Origin: CAYPNP01 sp964412195
GTDB taxonomy: Bacteria; Acidobacteriota; JAAYUB01
Direction of reading: 5' to 3'
Length of the DNA stretch: 64,000 nucleotides
NCBI GenBank assembly: GCA_964412195.1
Contig: CAYPNP010000003.1
Location: forward strand, 124,001-188,000
In this document: positions 54,651-62,277 of the stretch, piece after piece
How the letters are laid out: every line of letters begins with the position of its first letter
How positions within the stretch are numbered: the stretch's first letter is position 1
Program-made: the position numbers and the translations under genes
The notes under the pieces: generated by a model
Seen by the model: only the letters and a program-made list of their open reading frames with translations
Databases searched by the model: none
What the model was told of the DNA's origin: nothing

Positions 54651-54691
54651 TACAGGGCGGCGTGCAAGAGAAAATTTCTTGGAGGTGTTCG

Positions 54692-55603
54692 ATGAAACGT
54701 TCTTATCTCACCCTGATCCTGATGGCGTTGATGGGCTCGGGCGCATTCCTGGCCGCACAAACCGGCCCGATCCACCTGGATCCCTCCCAGTTGCACCATT
54801 TTGAGGGCATGGTCGCCTCGATCCAGGCCGCGCCGGGCCATGGCACTCCCCTCTTCGTCCTGCGGACCGCGGACGGCGGCGAGGTGACCTTCCAGACCGG
54901 TCCGTACTGGTTCTTCGACGTGGCCGGCTTCATCCTGGCGGAAGGGGACGATGTGACCGTGGACGCGTTTGCTTCCATCGATCCTGCCATTTCTTTATAT
55001 TACGCCGCGCGCATCCAGAATTTGGACACCGGCGCGCTGGTCGTCCTGCGCGATGATGCGGGCGTGCCCCAGTGGACCGGCGGGCGGCAGTTCGGAGGGC
55101 AGGGGAACGGCGGCCCGTCCGGCCAGAACCCCGGCAACGGCAGCGGCGGTGAAGGCGGGCAGGGCCAAGGGAACCCCGGAGGCGCCGGCGATTCCGGCGG
55201 CGGCTCGGGTAACGGTTCCTGCGACGGCTCCGGGCGGGGCGGGGCGCGCGGCAACGGACAGGGCGGCGACGAAAACGGCCCGTCCGGCCCGGCCGGCTAT
55301 GCTCTCGAGAATATCCAGGTGGTGACGGGCACGGTGGCCGTCACGTCCCTGGCGCTGGGACAGAAAGACTCCTCGTTCATCCTGATGGACGGTTCCGGCG
55401 CTGCCTGGGATATCCGTGTCGGCCCGATCTGGTTCCTCGCGGCCAACGGCTTCACCCTCAGCGTCGGCGACGGCGTGGAGGCCACCGTGGCCAGCCGCGC
55501 TTCCGACCCGCTGCATCTCTTCGCCCTGCAGATCCGGAACCTGACCACCGGCGCCACCATCGTCCTGCGGGATGACAACGGCTTCCCGCTGTGGCGGCGC
55601 TGA
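54692..55603 (+). CDS. Exported protein with two homologous domains joined by a Gly-rich linker
   Basis: 303 aa from ATG 54692 (GGAGG 6 nt upstream). Signal peptide (LTLILMALMGSGAFLAAQ). Domain 1 (about 35-130) and domain 2 (about 210-303) are internal repeats: both contain GP-W-F..A-GF-L--GD-V and end in IQNLDTGALVVLRDDAGVPQW or IRNLTTGATIVLRDDNGFPLW. A ~75-residue Gly/Asn/Ser-rich linker joins them. No known family. Driven by a sigma54 promoter opposite the two-component operon. Confidence 0.75.
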   Translation: MKRSYLTLILMALMGSGAFLAAQTGPIHLDPSQLHHFEGMVASIQAAPGHGTPLFVLRTADGGEVTFQTGPYWFFDVAGFILAEGDDVTVDAFASIDPAISLYYAARIQNLDTGALVVLRDDAGVPQWTGGRQFGGQGNGGPSGQNPGNGSGGEGGQGQGNPGGAGDSGGGSGNGSCDGSGRGGARGNGQGGDENGPSGPAGYALENIQVVTGTVAVTSLALGQKDSSFILMDGSGAAWDIRVGPIWFLAANGFTLSVGDGVEATVASRASDPLHLFALQIRNLTTGATIVLRDDNGFPLWRR

Positions 55604-55665
55604 CCCGTTTGAAAACGTCCCTGACGAGTAAGATCGTGCATAGAGAAATCCAAAGGAGGAAGACC

Positions 55666-56076
55666 ATGAAAAAGATCCTGGCAATCCTGAGTGTGATGAT
55701 GGTGTTCGGAATCGCGGCCCTGGCGGGCGATGCGCCGGCGGCGGCCCCGGCCCAGACCCAGGCGGCGGTGCAGACCCCGGCCCAGGCGCAGACCCAGGCC
55801 GTCGCGCAGGCGCAGGCCAAGGCCCGGCAGGGCACCCGGTACGTCGACGCCAACGGCAACGGGGTGTGCGACAACTTCGACAACGGGACGCCGCAGGGGC
55901 GGATAAACCGGGGCGGCCAGGGCAAGGCCGGCCAGGGGGCCGGAAACGGCGTCAAGGCCCGGGACGGTTCCGGCAGCGGTCAGCGCCACGGGTGGGGCAA
56001 GGGTGGCGGCGCCGGACGCGGCACCGGCCAGGGCGGCGGCCAGCGGCTCCGCGACGGTTCGTGCGGGAAGCGGTAG
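55666..56076 (+). CDS. Small exported Gln/Ala- and Gly-rich protein with calcium-loop-like motif
   Basis: 136 aa from ATG 55666 (AAAGGAGG 6 nt upstream). Signal peptide (LAILSVMMVFGIAALAG), an Ala/Gln-rich stretch, the loop YVDANGNGVCDNFDNG, which resembles a calcium-binding DxNxNGxxD loop, and a basic Gly-rich tail. Lies 62 nt after the two-domain protein and ends before a strong terminator, so it belongs to the same sigma54 transcript. Unknown function. Confidence 0.7.
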   Translation: MKKILAILSVMMVFGIAALAGDAPAAAPAQTQAAVQTPAQAQTQAVAQAQAKARQGTRYVDANGNGVCDNFDNGTPQGRINRGGQGKAGQGAGNGVKARDGSGSGQRHGWGKGGGAGRGTGQGGGQRLRDGSCGKR

Positions 56077-56114
56077 GCGCGCTGACGCAGCGGAACACTT
56101 CAGCCACGGTTCTC

Positions 56115-56142
56115 AAAACCCCGTCCTTCCGGACGGGGTTTT
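56115..56142 (+). terminator. Rho-independent terminator of the sigma54 operon
   Basis: Perfect 12-bp stem AAAACCCCGTCC / GGACGGGGTTTT with a TTCC loop. Confidence 0.92.
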
Positions 56143-56178
56143 CTTATTGCGAGAGAATGCCGAATCGAAAAAAAAAGG

Positions 56179-56207
56179 CTTGCAATATTCTGAGCATATG
56201 CTCATAA
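56179..56207 (+). promoter_or_regulatory. Promoter with operator palindrome of the DUF134 operon
   Basis: TTGCAA (56179-56184), 17-nt spacer, CATAAT (56202-56207). The perfect palindrome TGAGCATATGCTCA (56190-56203) fills the spacer, an ideal place for repression, probably by the DUF134 protein itself. Confidence 0.78.
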
Positions 56208-56225
56208 TAAGGTCCGGAGGTTGCG

Positions 56226-56630
56226 ATGCCCAGGCCCTGCTGCCGGAAACGGATATCCGCAGAACCGCTGCTGCCGGTGTTTCAGCCGGCGGGAATCCCC
56301 GCGGCCAGCCTGTCCGAAGTGGTCCTGACCCTGGACGAGTTCGAGGCGGTCCGCCTGGTGGACCTGCTGGGGCTCTACCAGGAGGAAGCCGCGGCGTGGA
56401 TGAACGTCTCCCGGCCCACCGCCGGGCGGGTGCTGGAGCGGGCCCGCCGGAAGATCGCCGACGCGCTGGTCCACGGCCGGATCCTGCGGATCGAGGGGGG
56501 CGCCGTGGAACGGTTCCCGGAGAACCCGGCGGAATGCCCCCGCTGCCACTGCCCCCTGCTGCCGGGGGAGAAACCGGCCGGGGCCTGCCTGCGGTGCCGG
56601 CGGCGGGGCGGCGGGCAAAGGAACACCTGA
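56226..56630 (+). CDS. DUF134 (UPF0251) family DNA-binding protein
   Basis: 134 aa, GGAGG 5 nt before the ATG. Begins MPRPCCRKRI, the DUF134 hallmark, followed by LTLDEFEAVRLVDLLGLYQE and a helix-turn-helix (EAAAWMNVSRPTAGRVLERA). A C-terminal CxxC pair (CPRCHCP...CLRCRRRG) suggests zinc or cluster binding. Precedes a NifX/NifB-like protein by 22 nt, the common partnership of this family. Likely autoregulator. Confidence 0.93.
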   Translation: MPRPCCRKRISAEPLLPVFQPAGIPAASLSEVVLTLDEFEAVRLVDLLGLYQEEAAAWMNVSRPTAGRVLERARRKIADALVHGRILRIEGGAVERFPENPAECPRCHCPLLPGEKPAGACLRCRRRGGGQRNT

Positions 56631-56652
56631 AATGCGGAAAGGAGATCGAACA

Positions 56653-57063
56653 ATGAATGTTTGCGTACCCATCAACCAGGACGAAGGACTGAACAGCCCG
56701 GTGTGCGGCCATTTCGGCTCCGCGCCGGCTTTTCTGCGGGTCGATACGGAGTCCGGTTCCTGCGAAGTCATCTCGAACAACAACAGCCATCATGCCCACG
56801 GCATGTGCCAGCCGCTCCAGGCGCTGGCGGGGGCCTCACCCGACGCGATCATTGTCGGGGGCATCGGCATGGGCGCGCTGCTCAAGCTCAACGCCGCCGG
56901 GATCCGTGTCTTCCTGGCCGTCGCGCCGACCGTGGCGGAGAACCTGGCCGCCCTGCGGGAGGGCCGGCTGTCGGAGGCCCGTCCGGAGACGTCCTGCGGT
57001 CATCACGGCCACGGCGGGGAGCATGCCCACGGCGGCGGCTGCGGCCACGGCGGGCACCACTGA
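56653..57063 (+). CDS. Dinitrogenase iron-molybdenum cofactor (NifX/NifB-C) domain protein with His/Gly-rich tail
   Basis: 136 aa from ATG 56653 (AAGGAG 8 nt upstream). NifX-type fold: CVPINQDEGLNSPVCGHFGS, a conserved HHAHGMCQPLQAL segment, DAIIVGGIGMGALLKLNAAG and GIRVFLAV. The last ~25 residues are His/Gly-rich (HGGEHAHGGGCGHGG), suited to metal binding. No nitrogenase is nearby, so it probably handles metal or clusters in another context. Confidence 0.92.
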   Translation: MNVCVPINQDEGLNSPVCGHFGSAPAFLRVDTESGSCEVISNNNSHHAHGMCQPLQALAGASPDAIIVGGIGMGALLKLNAAGIRVFLAVAPTVAENLAALREGRLSEARPETSCGHHGHGGEHAHGGGCGHGGHH

Positions 57064-57088
57064 TTTCCTCTTCGACTGGAGGTCCGGG

Positions 57089-57469
57089 ATGGAAGGCGAG
57101 ACCCACTGGCAGTGGCGCCTGCGGAAGGCGCGGGAGCTGGCCGCGGCGCTGGAGCCCACCCGCTTCGGGGTGCGGGCCCTCTACCTGATCGGCAGCACGA
57201 AGAACGTCACCGCCGGCCCCGAGAGCGACCTCGACCTGGTGGTGCATTTCGCCGGGACCGGGGAACAGCGCGCGGACCTGCTGGACTGGTTCCGGGACTG
57301 GGACGCGCGGCTGGTGGCGGAGAACGAGGCGCGCACCGGACGGCGCTGTGACACCATCCTGGACCTCCACCTGGTCAACGACGAGGAAGTCGCCCGCCGC
57401 GGCGGCTTCGCCGTGCGGATCGGCGCGGTGGACGATCCCGCCTGGCCCCTCCCCCTGGGGGGAAATTAA
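57089..57469 (+). CDS. MNT-type nucleotidyltransferase-domain protein
   Basis: 126 aa from ATG 57089 (GGAGG 6 nt upstream). Pol-beta superfamily motif: LIGSTKNVTAGPESDLDLVV, i.e. GS...DLD with the two acidic metal ligands, and a later TILDLHLVN strand. Minimal nucleotidyltransferases often pair with HEPN toxins, but no HEPN gene is adjacent; it follows the NifX-like gene by 25 nt. Role unknown. Confidence 0.75.
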   Translation: MEGETHWQWRLRKARELAAALEPTRFGVRALYLIGSTKNVTAGPESDLDLVVHFAGTGEQRADLLDWFRDWDARLVAENEARTGRRCDTILDLHLVNDEEVARRGGFAVRIGAVDDPAWPLPLGGN

Positions 57470-57495
57470 TCTCAGCTCAAAGTACGCCGGGCAAA

Positions 57496-57612
57496 CCATT
57501 TGTCATTTGTCATTGGCCAATTGCCATTTTCCATTTTTCCTTAACGGCCGGATCCTGACTCCGATTTTCTGAAATGAACAATGACAACTGGCAAATGGCA
57601 AATGACAAATGG
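57496..57612. repeat. Family-K palindrome
   Basis: CCATTTGTCATTTG (57496-57509) and CAAATGACAAATGG (57599-57612) are perfect inverted complements, with further K words inside (GTCATTGGCCAATTGCC; CAATGACAACTGGC). Related to the inner arms at 37943-38047. Confidence 0.85.
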
Positions 57613-57647
57613 ATTGCTTACCGGACTTTGCGACTTTGCAGTGGACG

Positions 57648-58508
57648 TTACAGAAGAGTACGGGTAGCGGTAGAGGGATCGTCGAGGTCCAGCCGGACCA
57701 GCGCCAGCTCCGGCCCGTCGTGGGCGGCCGACAGGCAGGCCGTCCGCCCGACAGACTCCCGCCATGAACCCGTTAAGCGCGCCGACTCGTGGACGTGCCC
57801 GTGCAGGGTCAGCATCGGCTGGCGCTTCTCGATGAACCGGCGGATGGCGATGCTGCCCACGTGGACGTCCAGCGGCGCGTGGTCCACCATCTTCCCGTCC
57901 AGCGCGGCCCGGTCCAGCGCCGTGTCGTAGGGCGGGGCGTGGAACAGCCACACCGCGCGGGACTGGTCGGCGCCGCCGGCCAGCTCCTGCAGGTCGCGGG
58001 CGATGGTGCGCTGCTCGACCTCGTGCGGGTCCGCCGGGACCGTGCGGAAGCCTTCGTCCGGCGGGACGCAGCCCGGGTCCACGAAGCGCGACACGTCGTA
58101 GCGCTCCCAATCCTTGAGCTGGAACGGTGTGGGGGGGACGTAGGCGTAGCCATACACCCGGACTGCTCCCAGATCGAACTGCCGGGCGTGGGCGTATTCC
58201 CAGAGCCCTTCCGACTCCAGGTCCCGGATGGCGGGCTCCTCGCCGCGGGCGTCGTCGTTGCCCAGGATCAGGAACAGCCGGGGATAGGCGCTTTCCAGCG
58301 CCAGGCGGAGCCGCTCCAGCTCTTGGGCGAGGAAATCCCGGATGAAGTGGTCGCCCTCCGGCAGGCCCGCCGCGGCAAAGAGGCCGGAGGGCAGCAGGTC
58401 GCCGCCGAGGAACACTGCCGCCGGCCGCTCCGCCTCTACGGCGGCAAAGAGTTTGCGGTAGCGGTCCACCCGCCCGTGCAGATCGGAAACGAAGAGAGCT
58501 TTTGTCAC
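57648..58508 (-). CDS. Calcineurin-like metallophosphoesterase
   Basis: 286 aa from GTG 58508 (VTKALFVSD). Full metal-ligand set: SDLHGR, GGDLLPSG, ILGNDD, FHAPP and LHGHVHES. A bacterial MPE of unknown substrate. The frame extends seven codons further to an ATG, but the GTG sits better at the start of the first beta strand. Confidence 0.88.
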   Translation of the reverse strand: MTKALFVSDLHGRVDRYRKLFAAVEAERPAAVFLGGDLLPSGLFAAAGLPEGDHFIRDFLAQELERLRLALESAYPRLFLILGNDDARGEEPAIRDLESEGLWEYAHARQFDLGAVRVYGYAYVPPTPFQLKDWERYDVSRFVDPGCVPPDEGFRTVPADPHEVEQRTIARDLQELAGGADQSRAVWLFHAPPYDTALDRAALDGKMVDHAPLDVHVGSIAIRRFIEKRQPMLTLHGHVHESARLTGSWRESVGRTACLSAAHDGPELALVRLDLDDPSTATRTLL

Positions 58509-58525
58509 CCGGCCACCTCGCCGAT

Positions 58526-58933
58526 TCAAAGCGGGTATGCAAGAACACCCAGTTTTTGAAAATCCTTCTGATTGAATGTCGCGACGGCATCAGTCCCGGA
58601 CAGCAGTGCGTTGGCGGCGACATAGGCGTCAGCGAATTCGCCGCCGCTGTTCCGGGCCAACTCCAGTGCCTTGATCACCAGGTCCTCGTCGGTCACCGTC
58701 ATCCCGGGGAAGGCCAGGATCCGCTCCAGTACGTCTACTACCCGGTCCGGTTTCTGCTTGTAGGCCGACCGCAGGGTCCAGGCCAATTCGAAGCAGACCG
58801 GCGGTCCAGTGATCAGCTCGATCTGACCGCCCTCCGCGTCCAGGAACAACCGGGTGGCCTTCTCGTGCTGACCCTGGTCGTCCCGGGTGAAAAAGCGCAG
58901 GAACACGTTTGTGTCGACGAACACCTTCTTCAT
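58526..58933 (-). CDS. PIN-domain ribonuclease toxin (VapC-type)
   Basis: 135 aa. PIN acidic residues visible: VFVDTNVFLRFF (first Asp), PPVCFELAWTLRSAYK (Glu), EFADAYVAANALL (Asp pair) and a C-terminal AVATFNQKDFQKLG. Starts 2 nt after the antitoxin stop. By family cleaves RNA when released from its antitoxin. Confidence 0.9.
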   Translation of the reverse strand: MKKVFVDTNVFLRFFTRDDQGQHEKATRLFLDAEGGQIELITGPPVCFELAWTLRSAYKQKPDRVVDVLERILAFPGMTVTDEDLVIKALELARNSGGEFADAYVAANALLSGTDAVATFNQKDFQKLGVLAYPL

Positions 58934-58935
58934 CG

Positions 58936-59163
58936 CTAGCCTCGCGACTTCCGGCTCGCGGCCCGGATCATCAGCTCCTTCTCCCGGGGATTGGATTTTC
59001 CGAGGAAGCCCTTCAGGGAGAGAAAGCTCTCGGTCGGCCGGATGAGAATGCCATGCTCCCCGACTTCAATGATCACCCGGTCGTGGGGCTTGATGCCGAC
59101 GGCGTTCCGGGCCTCGACGGGCAGAGTGACCTGACCTTTGGACGACACCTTGGAATATTTCAT
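58936..59163 (-). CDS. AbrB/MazE-type antitoxin
   Basis: 75 aa. N-terminal swapped-hairpin DNA-binding domain (SKVSSKGQVTLPVEARNAVG, DRVIIEVGEHGILI), C-terminal helix that would bind the toxin. Upstream of the PIN gene in the usual antitoxin-first order. Confidence 0.9.
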   Translation of the reverse strand: MKYSKVSSKGQVTLPVEARNAVGIKPHDRVIIEVGEHGILIRPTESFLSLKGFLGKSNPREKELMIRAASRKSRG

Positions 59164-59182
59164 CGTTACTTCTCCCTGTTTT

Positions 59183-59232
59183 CTTTACTGTGTCATCAAG
59201 GTAAAGATAACACGGAAATGAAAAGATTTCAA
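59183..59232 (-). promoter_or_regulatory. Promoter and operator of the toxin-antitoxin module
   Basis: Minus-strand TTGAAA (59232-59227), 16-nt spacer, TTATCT (59210-59205). CTTTAC / GTAAAG inverted arms (59183-59188, 59201-59206) overlap the -10 and could bind the antitoxin. Confidence 0.6.
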
Positions 59233-59265
59233 GGGAAGGTCGGATTCGATGATGAGACGTGCCGT

Positions 59266-59808
59266 TCAGCGCAGGAGGGACGGCTGCTCGCCGAGGCGCT
59301 CGCCGGCCATCCGCAGGGTGCGGTCCAGGGACTCGGCCGGATCGATCAGCAGGCGGAAAGCCAGGCGGGCGAAGGGATTGGCGATGGAGCCGCGCTCGGT
59401 GAGAGTCAGGCGGCTGCCGCCGGGGGTGGGGGCGATCTCCACGCTGCGGCAGCCGGTGACAACACCGTCCTCGTCGCAGATGCGGCGGACCAGCCGGCAG
59501 GGCGGCACGGACTCGAGAGTCTCCAGGGTGATGGTCCGCCCGTTGCGGTAGACCTCCCGCACCAGGGCGTGGCCGGAGGCGTCGCAGACATCTTCGACCC
59601 GCTGCAGGTCGGTGCGCCAGCAGGGACCGGAGCTCTCGTCGGTGAACATCTTCCACAGCACCTCGGGATTCTGTCGAAAGGAGGCGCTGCGAACGGCGGT
59701 GTACTCGCCGGGCATGGACGCGCCGATGGCGGCCGTCAGCAGGACCACGGCGGCGATGCCCAGGCTGGCGCCCAGCACCCATCGTATGGTAATCACGCGG
59801 TCGGACAT
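59266..59808 (-). CDS. SRPBCC/polyketide-cyclase-like protein with N-terminal membrane anchor
   Basis: 180 aa from ATG 59808. One membrane segment (WVLGASLGIAAVVLLTAAIGA), then a START-like domain: VRSASFRQNPEVLWKMFTD, LVREVYRNGRTITLETLE, and a terminal helix FARLAFRLLIDPAESLDRTL. Ligand unknown. Monocistronic. Confidence 0.75.
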   Translation of the reverse strand: MSDRVITIRWVLGASLGIAAVVLLTAAIGASMPGEYTAVRSASFRQNPEVLWKMFTDESSGPCWRTDLQRVEDVCDASGHALVREVYRNGRTITLETLESVPPCRLVRRICDEDGVVTGCRSVEIAPTPGGSRLTLTERGSIANPFARLAFRLLIDPAESLDRTLRMAGERLGEQPSLLR

Positions 59809-59929
59809 GACCGGAAGTTTCTTCTCCTCTTCGGCTCCCGCGCCTCCCGGGGGGCACGACAAAGGCGGGATTATACGCCTCGTTTTCCAAAAATCAAGTA
59901 GGAGGATTGGCATGAATTATGACCGGTGA

Positions 59930-60296
59930 GGGGTGACGGGTGACGGGTGACCGATAACCGGTGCCGTCGCTGTTCGTGCTCGTAATCGTAATCGAAACAA
60001 TGAATTACACACAGAATCGCAGATTCCGCGGCGTTTTCATGAGCAATGCGTTGCCACAAGCAAGCGGGAAGTACCCTGCCGGTCGGGGTACCTCCATCCT
60101 GCCGGTTTTGAGGTCGTGCCCGTTGAGCGGGATCGTTCTGATGGTCGTGTACGCAGCTGGATCTCGGGTCTCGGGACTCGGGGCTTGGAATCAGGGCTCC
60201 GGATCCAGCCCCAAGCCCCCGGTCTCCTGTACTGAGCTCCGAGCCCCGAGCCCCGAGCCTCCAGCCTCGAACCCCGAGTCCCCAAACCCGAGCCTC
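59930..60296. repeat. Word block J, partial type 1, P, inverted D words
   Basis: GGGTGACGGGTGACGGGTGA (59931-59950); partial type-1 left end CGTGCTCGTAATCGTAATCG...ATGAATTACAC (59976-60010); P core CGGTCGGGGTACCTCC (60080-60095); D words GGTCTCGGGACTCGGGGCTT (60167-60186) inverted at GAGCCCCGAGCCCCGAGCCT (60241-60260). No gene in 59809-60345. Confidence 0.8.
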
Positions 60297-60345
60297 GTGG
60301 TAGAATACGCCGGCCGGCCGACGGGCCGCGGAAGGAGAGAACGCG

Positions 60346-61524
60346 ATGAAACGGGTCGTGGTGAAGGCACAGGCGGTGAAGAAGGTCCGCAACTACTACC
60401 TCTGGGTGTACGCCGACGAGGTCCAGGAGCGGCCGAAGCAGGGCTACCCCGGCGAGGTGGTCGCTGTGGTCGCCCCCGACGGGACGCCGCTCGGCGCCGC
60501 CTTCCACCATCCCGAGGCCCGCATCGCCCTGCGCCTGTTCCACCCCGCGCCGGTGCTGCCCGACGCGGCCTTCTGGCGCCACAAGCTGGAGCAGGCCGTC
60601 ACCCGGCGAAGCCCGCTGCGGGCCGAGACCGACGCCCTGCGGCTGGTCTACGCCGAGGGCGACTACCTGCCGGGCCTGATCGTGGACGACTTCGCCGGCC
60701 ACCTGGTGCTGCAGAGCCGCTGCGCCGGCATCGAGGCCGTCAAGCCGCTGCTGGTGGGCCTGCTGGCGGACCTGTGCGCGCCGAAGTCCATCTACGAGCG
60801 CAGCGACGTGCCCGCCCGAGCGGAGGAGGGGCTGCCGCTCACCCGCGGGCAACTTCGGGGCGAGACGCCGGCGCGGGTCGAGGTCCGCGAGAACGGCCGC
60901 CGCTTCCTCGTGGATATCCGGGAAGGCACCAAGACCGGCTACTTCACCGACCAGCGCGACGCCCGTCGCCACATCGCCGGGCTGATCCAGCCGGGCATTC
61001 GGGTGCTGGACGCCTTCAGCTACACCGGCGGCTTCGGGATCTACACGGCTACGGCCGGCGCCCGGGCAACGGCGGTGGACAAGGACGAGGCCGCCCTGGC
61101 TCTGGCGCGGGAAAACGCGGCCCTCAACGGGGTGGCCGACCGGTTCGAGACGGTGGCGGCGGACCTGTTCGCGTGGCTCCCGGCGCAGGCCGCCGCCGGG
61201 ACGCGCTTCGACCTCATTTGCATCGACCCGCCGGCCCTGATCAAGTACAAGAACCAGGCCGCCAAGGGCCGGGGCCTCTTCCTGGACCTGGTGCGGCCCT
61301 GCCTGCGGATGCTCGGGGCGGGGGGGCGGCTGCACGTGTCCAGCTGCGCCTACCATATGGGTGGGGACCTGCTGCGCGAGGCCATCCGGATCGCCGCCGG
61401 CGAAACCGGCAAGCGGCTGCTCACCATCGGCGAAACCGTCCAGGCCCCCGATCATCCATACTCCCTGCAGATGCCGGAGACGCTGTACCTGAAGGGCTAC
61501 ACGTTGCAAATTGCCAGCGAATAA
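60346..61524 (+). CDS. rlmI: RlmI-like 23S rRNA (cytosine-C5)-methyltransferase
   Basis: 392 aa. N-terminal PUA-like domain (NYYLWVYADEV, GEVVAVVAPDGTPLGAAF), an EEHD-like middle (LVYAEGDYLPGLIVDDF), and a Rossmann methyltransferase: RVLDAFSYTGGFGIYTATAG, DKDEAALALARENAALNG, DLICIDPPALIK and VSSCAYHM (catalytic Cys candidate). Methylates 23S rRNA by family; the exact position is inferred. GGAG lies before the ATG. Confidence 0.9.
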   Translation: MKRVVVKAQAVKKVRNYYLWVYADEVQERPKQGYPGEVVAVVAPDGTPLGAAFHHPEARIALRLFHPAPVLPDAAFWRHKLEQAVTRRSPLRAETDALRLVYAEGDYLPGLIVDDFAGHLVLQSRCAGIEAVKPLLVGLLADLCAPKSIYERSDVPARAEEGLPLTRGQLRGETPARVEVRENGRRFLVDIREGTKTGYFTDQRDARRHIAGLIQPGIRVLDAFSYTGGFGIYTATAGARATAVDKDEAALALARENAALNGVADRFETVAADLFAWLPAQAAAGTRFDLICIDPPALIKYKNQAAKGRGLFLDLVRPCLRMLGAGGRLHVSSCAYHMGGDLLREAIRIAAGETGKRLLTIGETVQAPDHPYSLQMPETLYLKGYTLQIASE

Positions 61525-61536
61525 GATGGCTCGATA

Positions 61537-61707
61537 ATGCGGAGTGCGGAGTGCGGAATGTGGAGTGCGCGCAGTAGAGAAGTTGTCACTCGAAATCCGA
61601 GTCGAGTCAGGCAGTTGCGTTTTCCACCGGATGGATGGTGCTCCTGACAGATACTCTAGATTTAATTCCCGCTTTGCACTCCGCATTCCGCACTCCGCAC
61701 TCCGCAT
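61537..61707. repeat. Family-M palindrome, 33-bp arms
   Basis: 61537-61569 and 61675-61707 are inverted complements at 31 of 33 positions, built from GCGGAGTGCGGAATGC words; the centre is 105 nt. The right arm is repeated inside hydE (48807-48838). Confidence 0.93.
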
Positions 61708-61743
61708 TATGGGAGATCCCATCAACCGCCGATTCGTGGTGAA

Positions 61744-61772
61744 TTGACATCCTGCAAGATTTTCGGTAGAGT
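61744..61772 (+). promoter_or_regulatory. Sigma70-type promoter of greA-uvrA
   Basis: TTGACA (61744-61749), 17-nt spacer, TAGAGT (61767-61772); ATG 31 nt downstream. Confidence 0.75.
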
Positions 61773-61803
61773 GCGGCCTGCAAAATCGACGAGGTGAGAC
61801 GCC

Positions 61804-62277
61804 ATGCCAACCTACATGATCCAGAGCACCCTGGACCGGCTGCGCATCCGGTTGCAGGACATCCAGAAGGAGAAATACGACGTCGCCAAGGAGCTGCAGC
61901 AGGCGGCCGGCCACGGCGACTTTTCCGAGAACGCCGAGCTGGACGCGGCTCGCGAGAAGAAGGAAATGCTGGCCCTCGAGGAGCTGCGCATCAAGGGCTG
62001 GCTCAGCGAGGCCCAGCTCATCGAGCACCTCAAGCTGCCGCCCGACGTGGTCACCGTGGGCAAGAAGCTGAAGGTCCAGGACCTCGACACCGGAGAGGAG
62101 CAGACCTTCGCCATCCTGGGCGAGATGGACAAGTGGGAAGGGATGCCGGTGCTGTCCATCACCGCGCCTTTGGCCGCCGGGCTGCTCAACAAGAAGAAGG
62201 GGCGCACGGCGGAAGTGCAGCTGCCCCGCCAGGTCAAGCGCTACAAGATCCTCGAGTTGGAAAACCTGTTCGGATGA
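61804..62277 (+). CDS. greA: Transcription elongation factor GreA/GreB family
   Basis: 157 aa, usual length. N-terminal coiled coil with GDFSENAELDAAREKK, the acidic tip that enters the RNA polymerase secondary channel to stimulate transcript cleavage. The C-terminal FKBP-like domain (GEEQTFAILGEMDKWEG) is more divergent than usual. GAGGTGAG precedes the ATG. Overlaps uvrA by 4 nt (ATGA). Confidence 0.92.
   Translation: MPTYMIQSTLDRLRIRLQDIQKEKYDVAKELQQAAGHGDFSENAELDAAREKKEMLALEELRIKGWLSEAQLIEHLKLPPDVVTVGKKLKVQDLDTGEEQTFAILGEMDKWEGMPVLSITAPLAAGLLNKKKGRTAEVQLPRQVKRYKILELENLFG

Noticed and set aside
57089..57469. MNT-HEPN toxin-antitoxin pair
   Set aside because: Only the nucleotidyltransferase is present; the next gene is a convergent metallophosphoesterase, not a HEPN protein.
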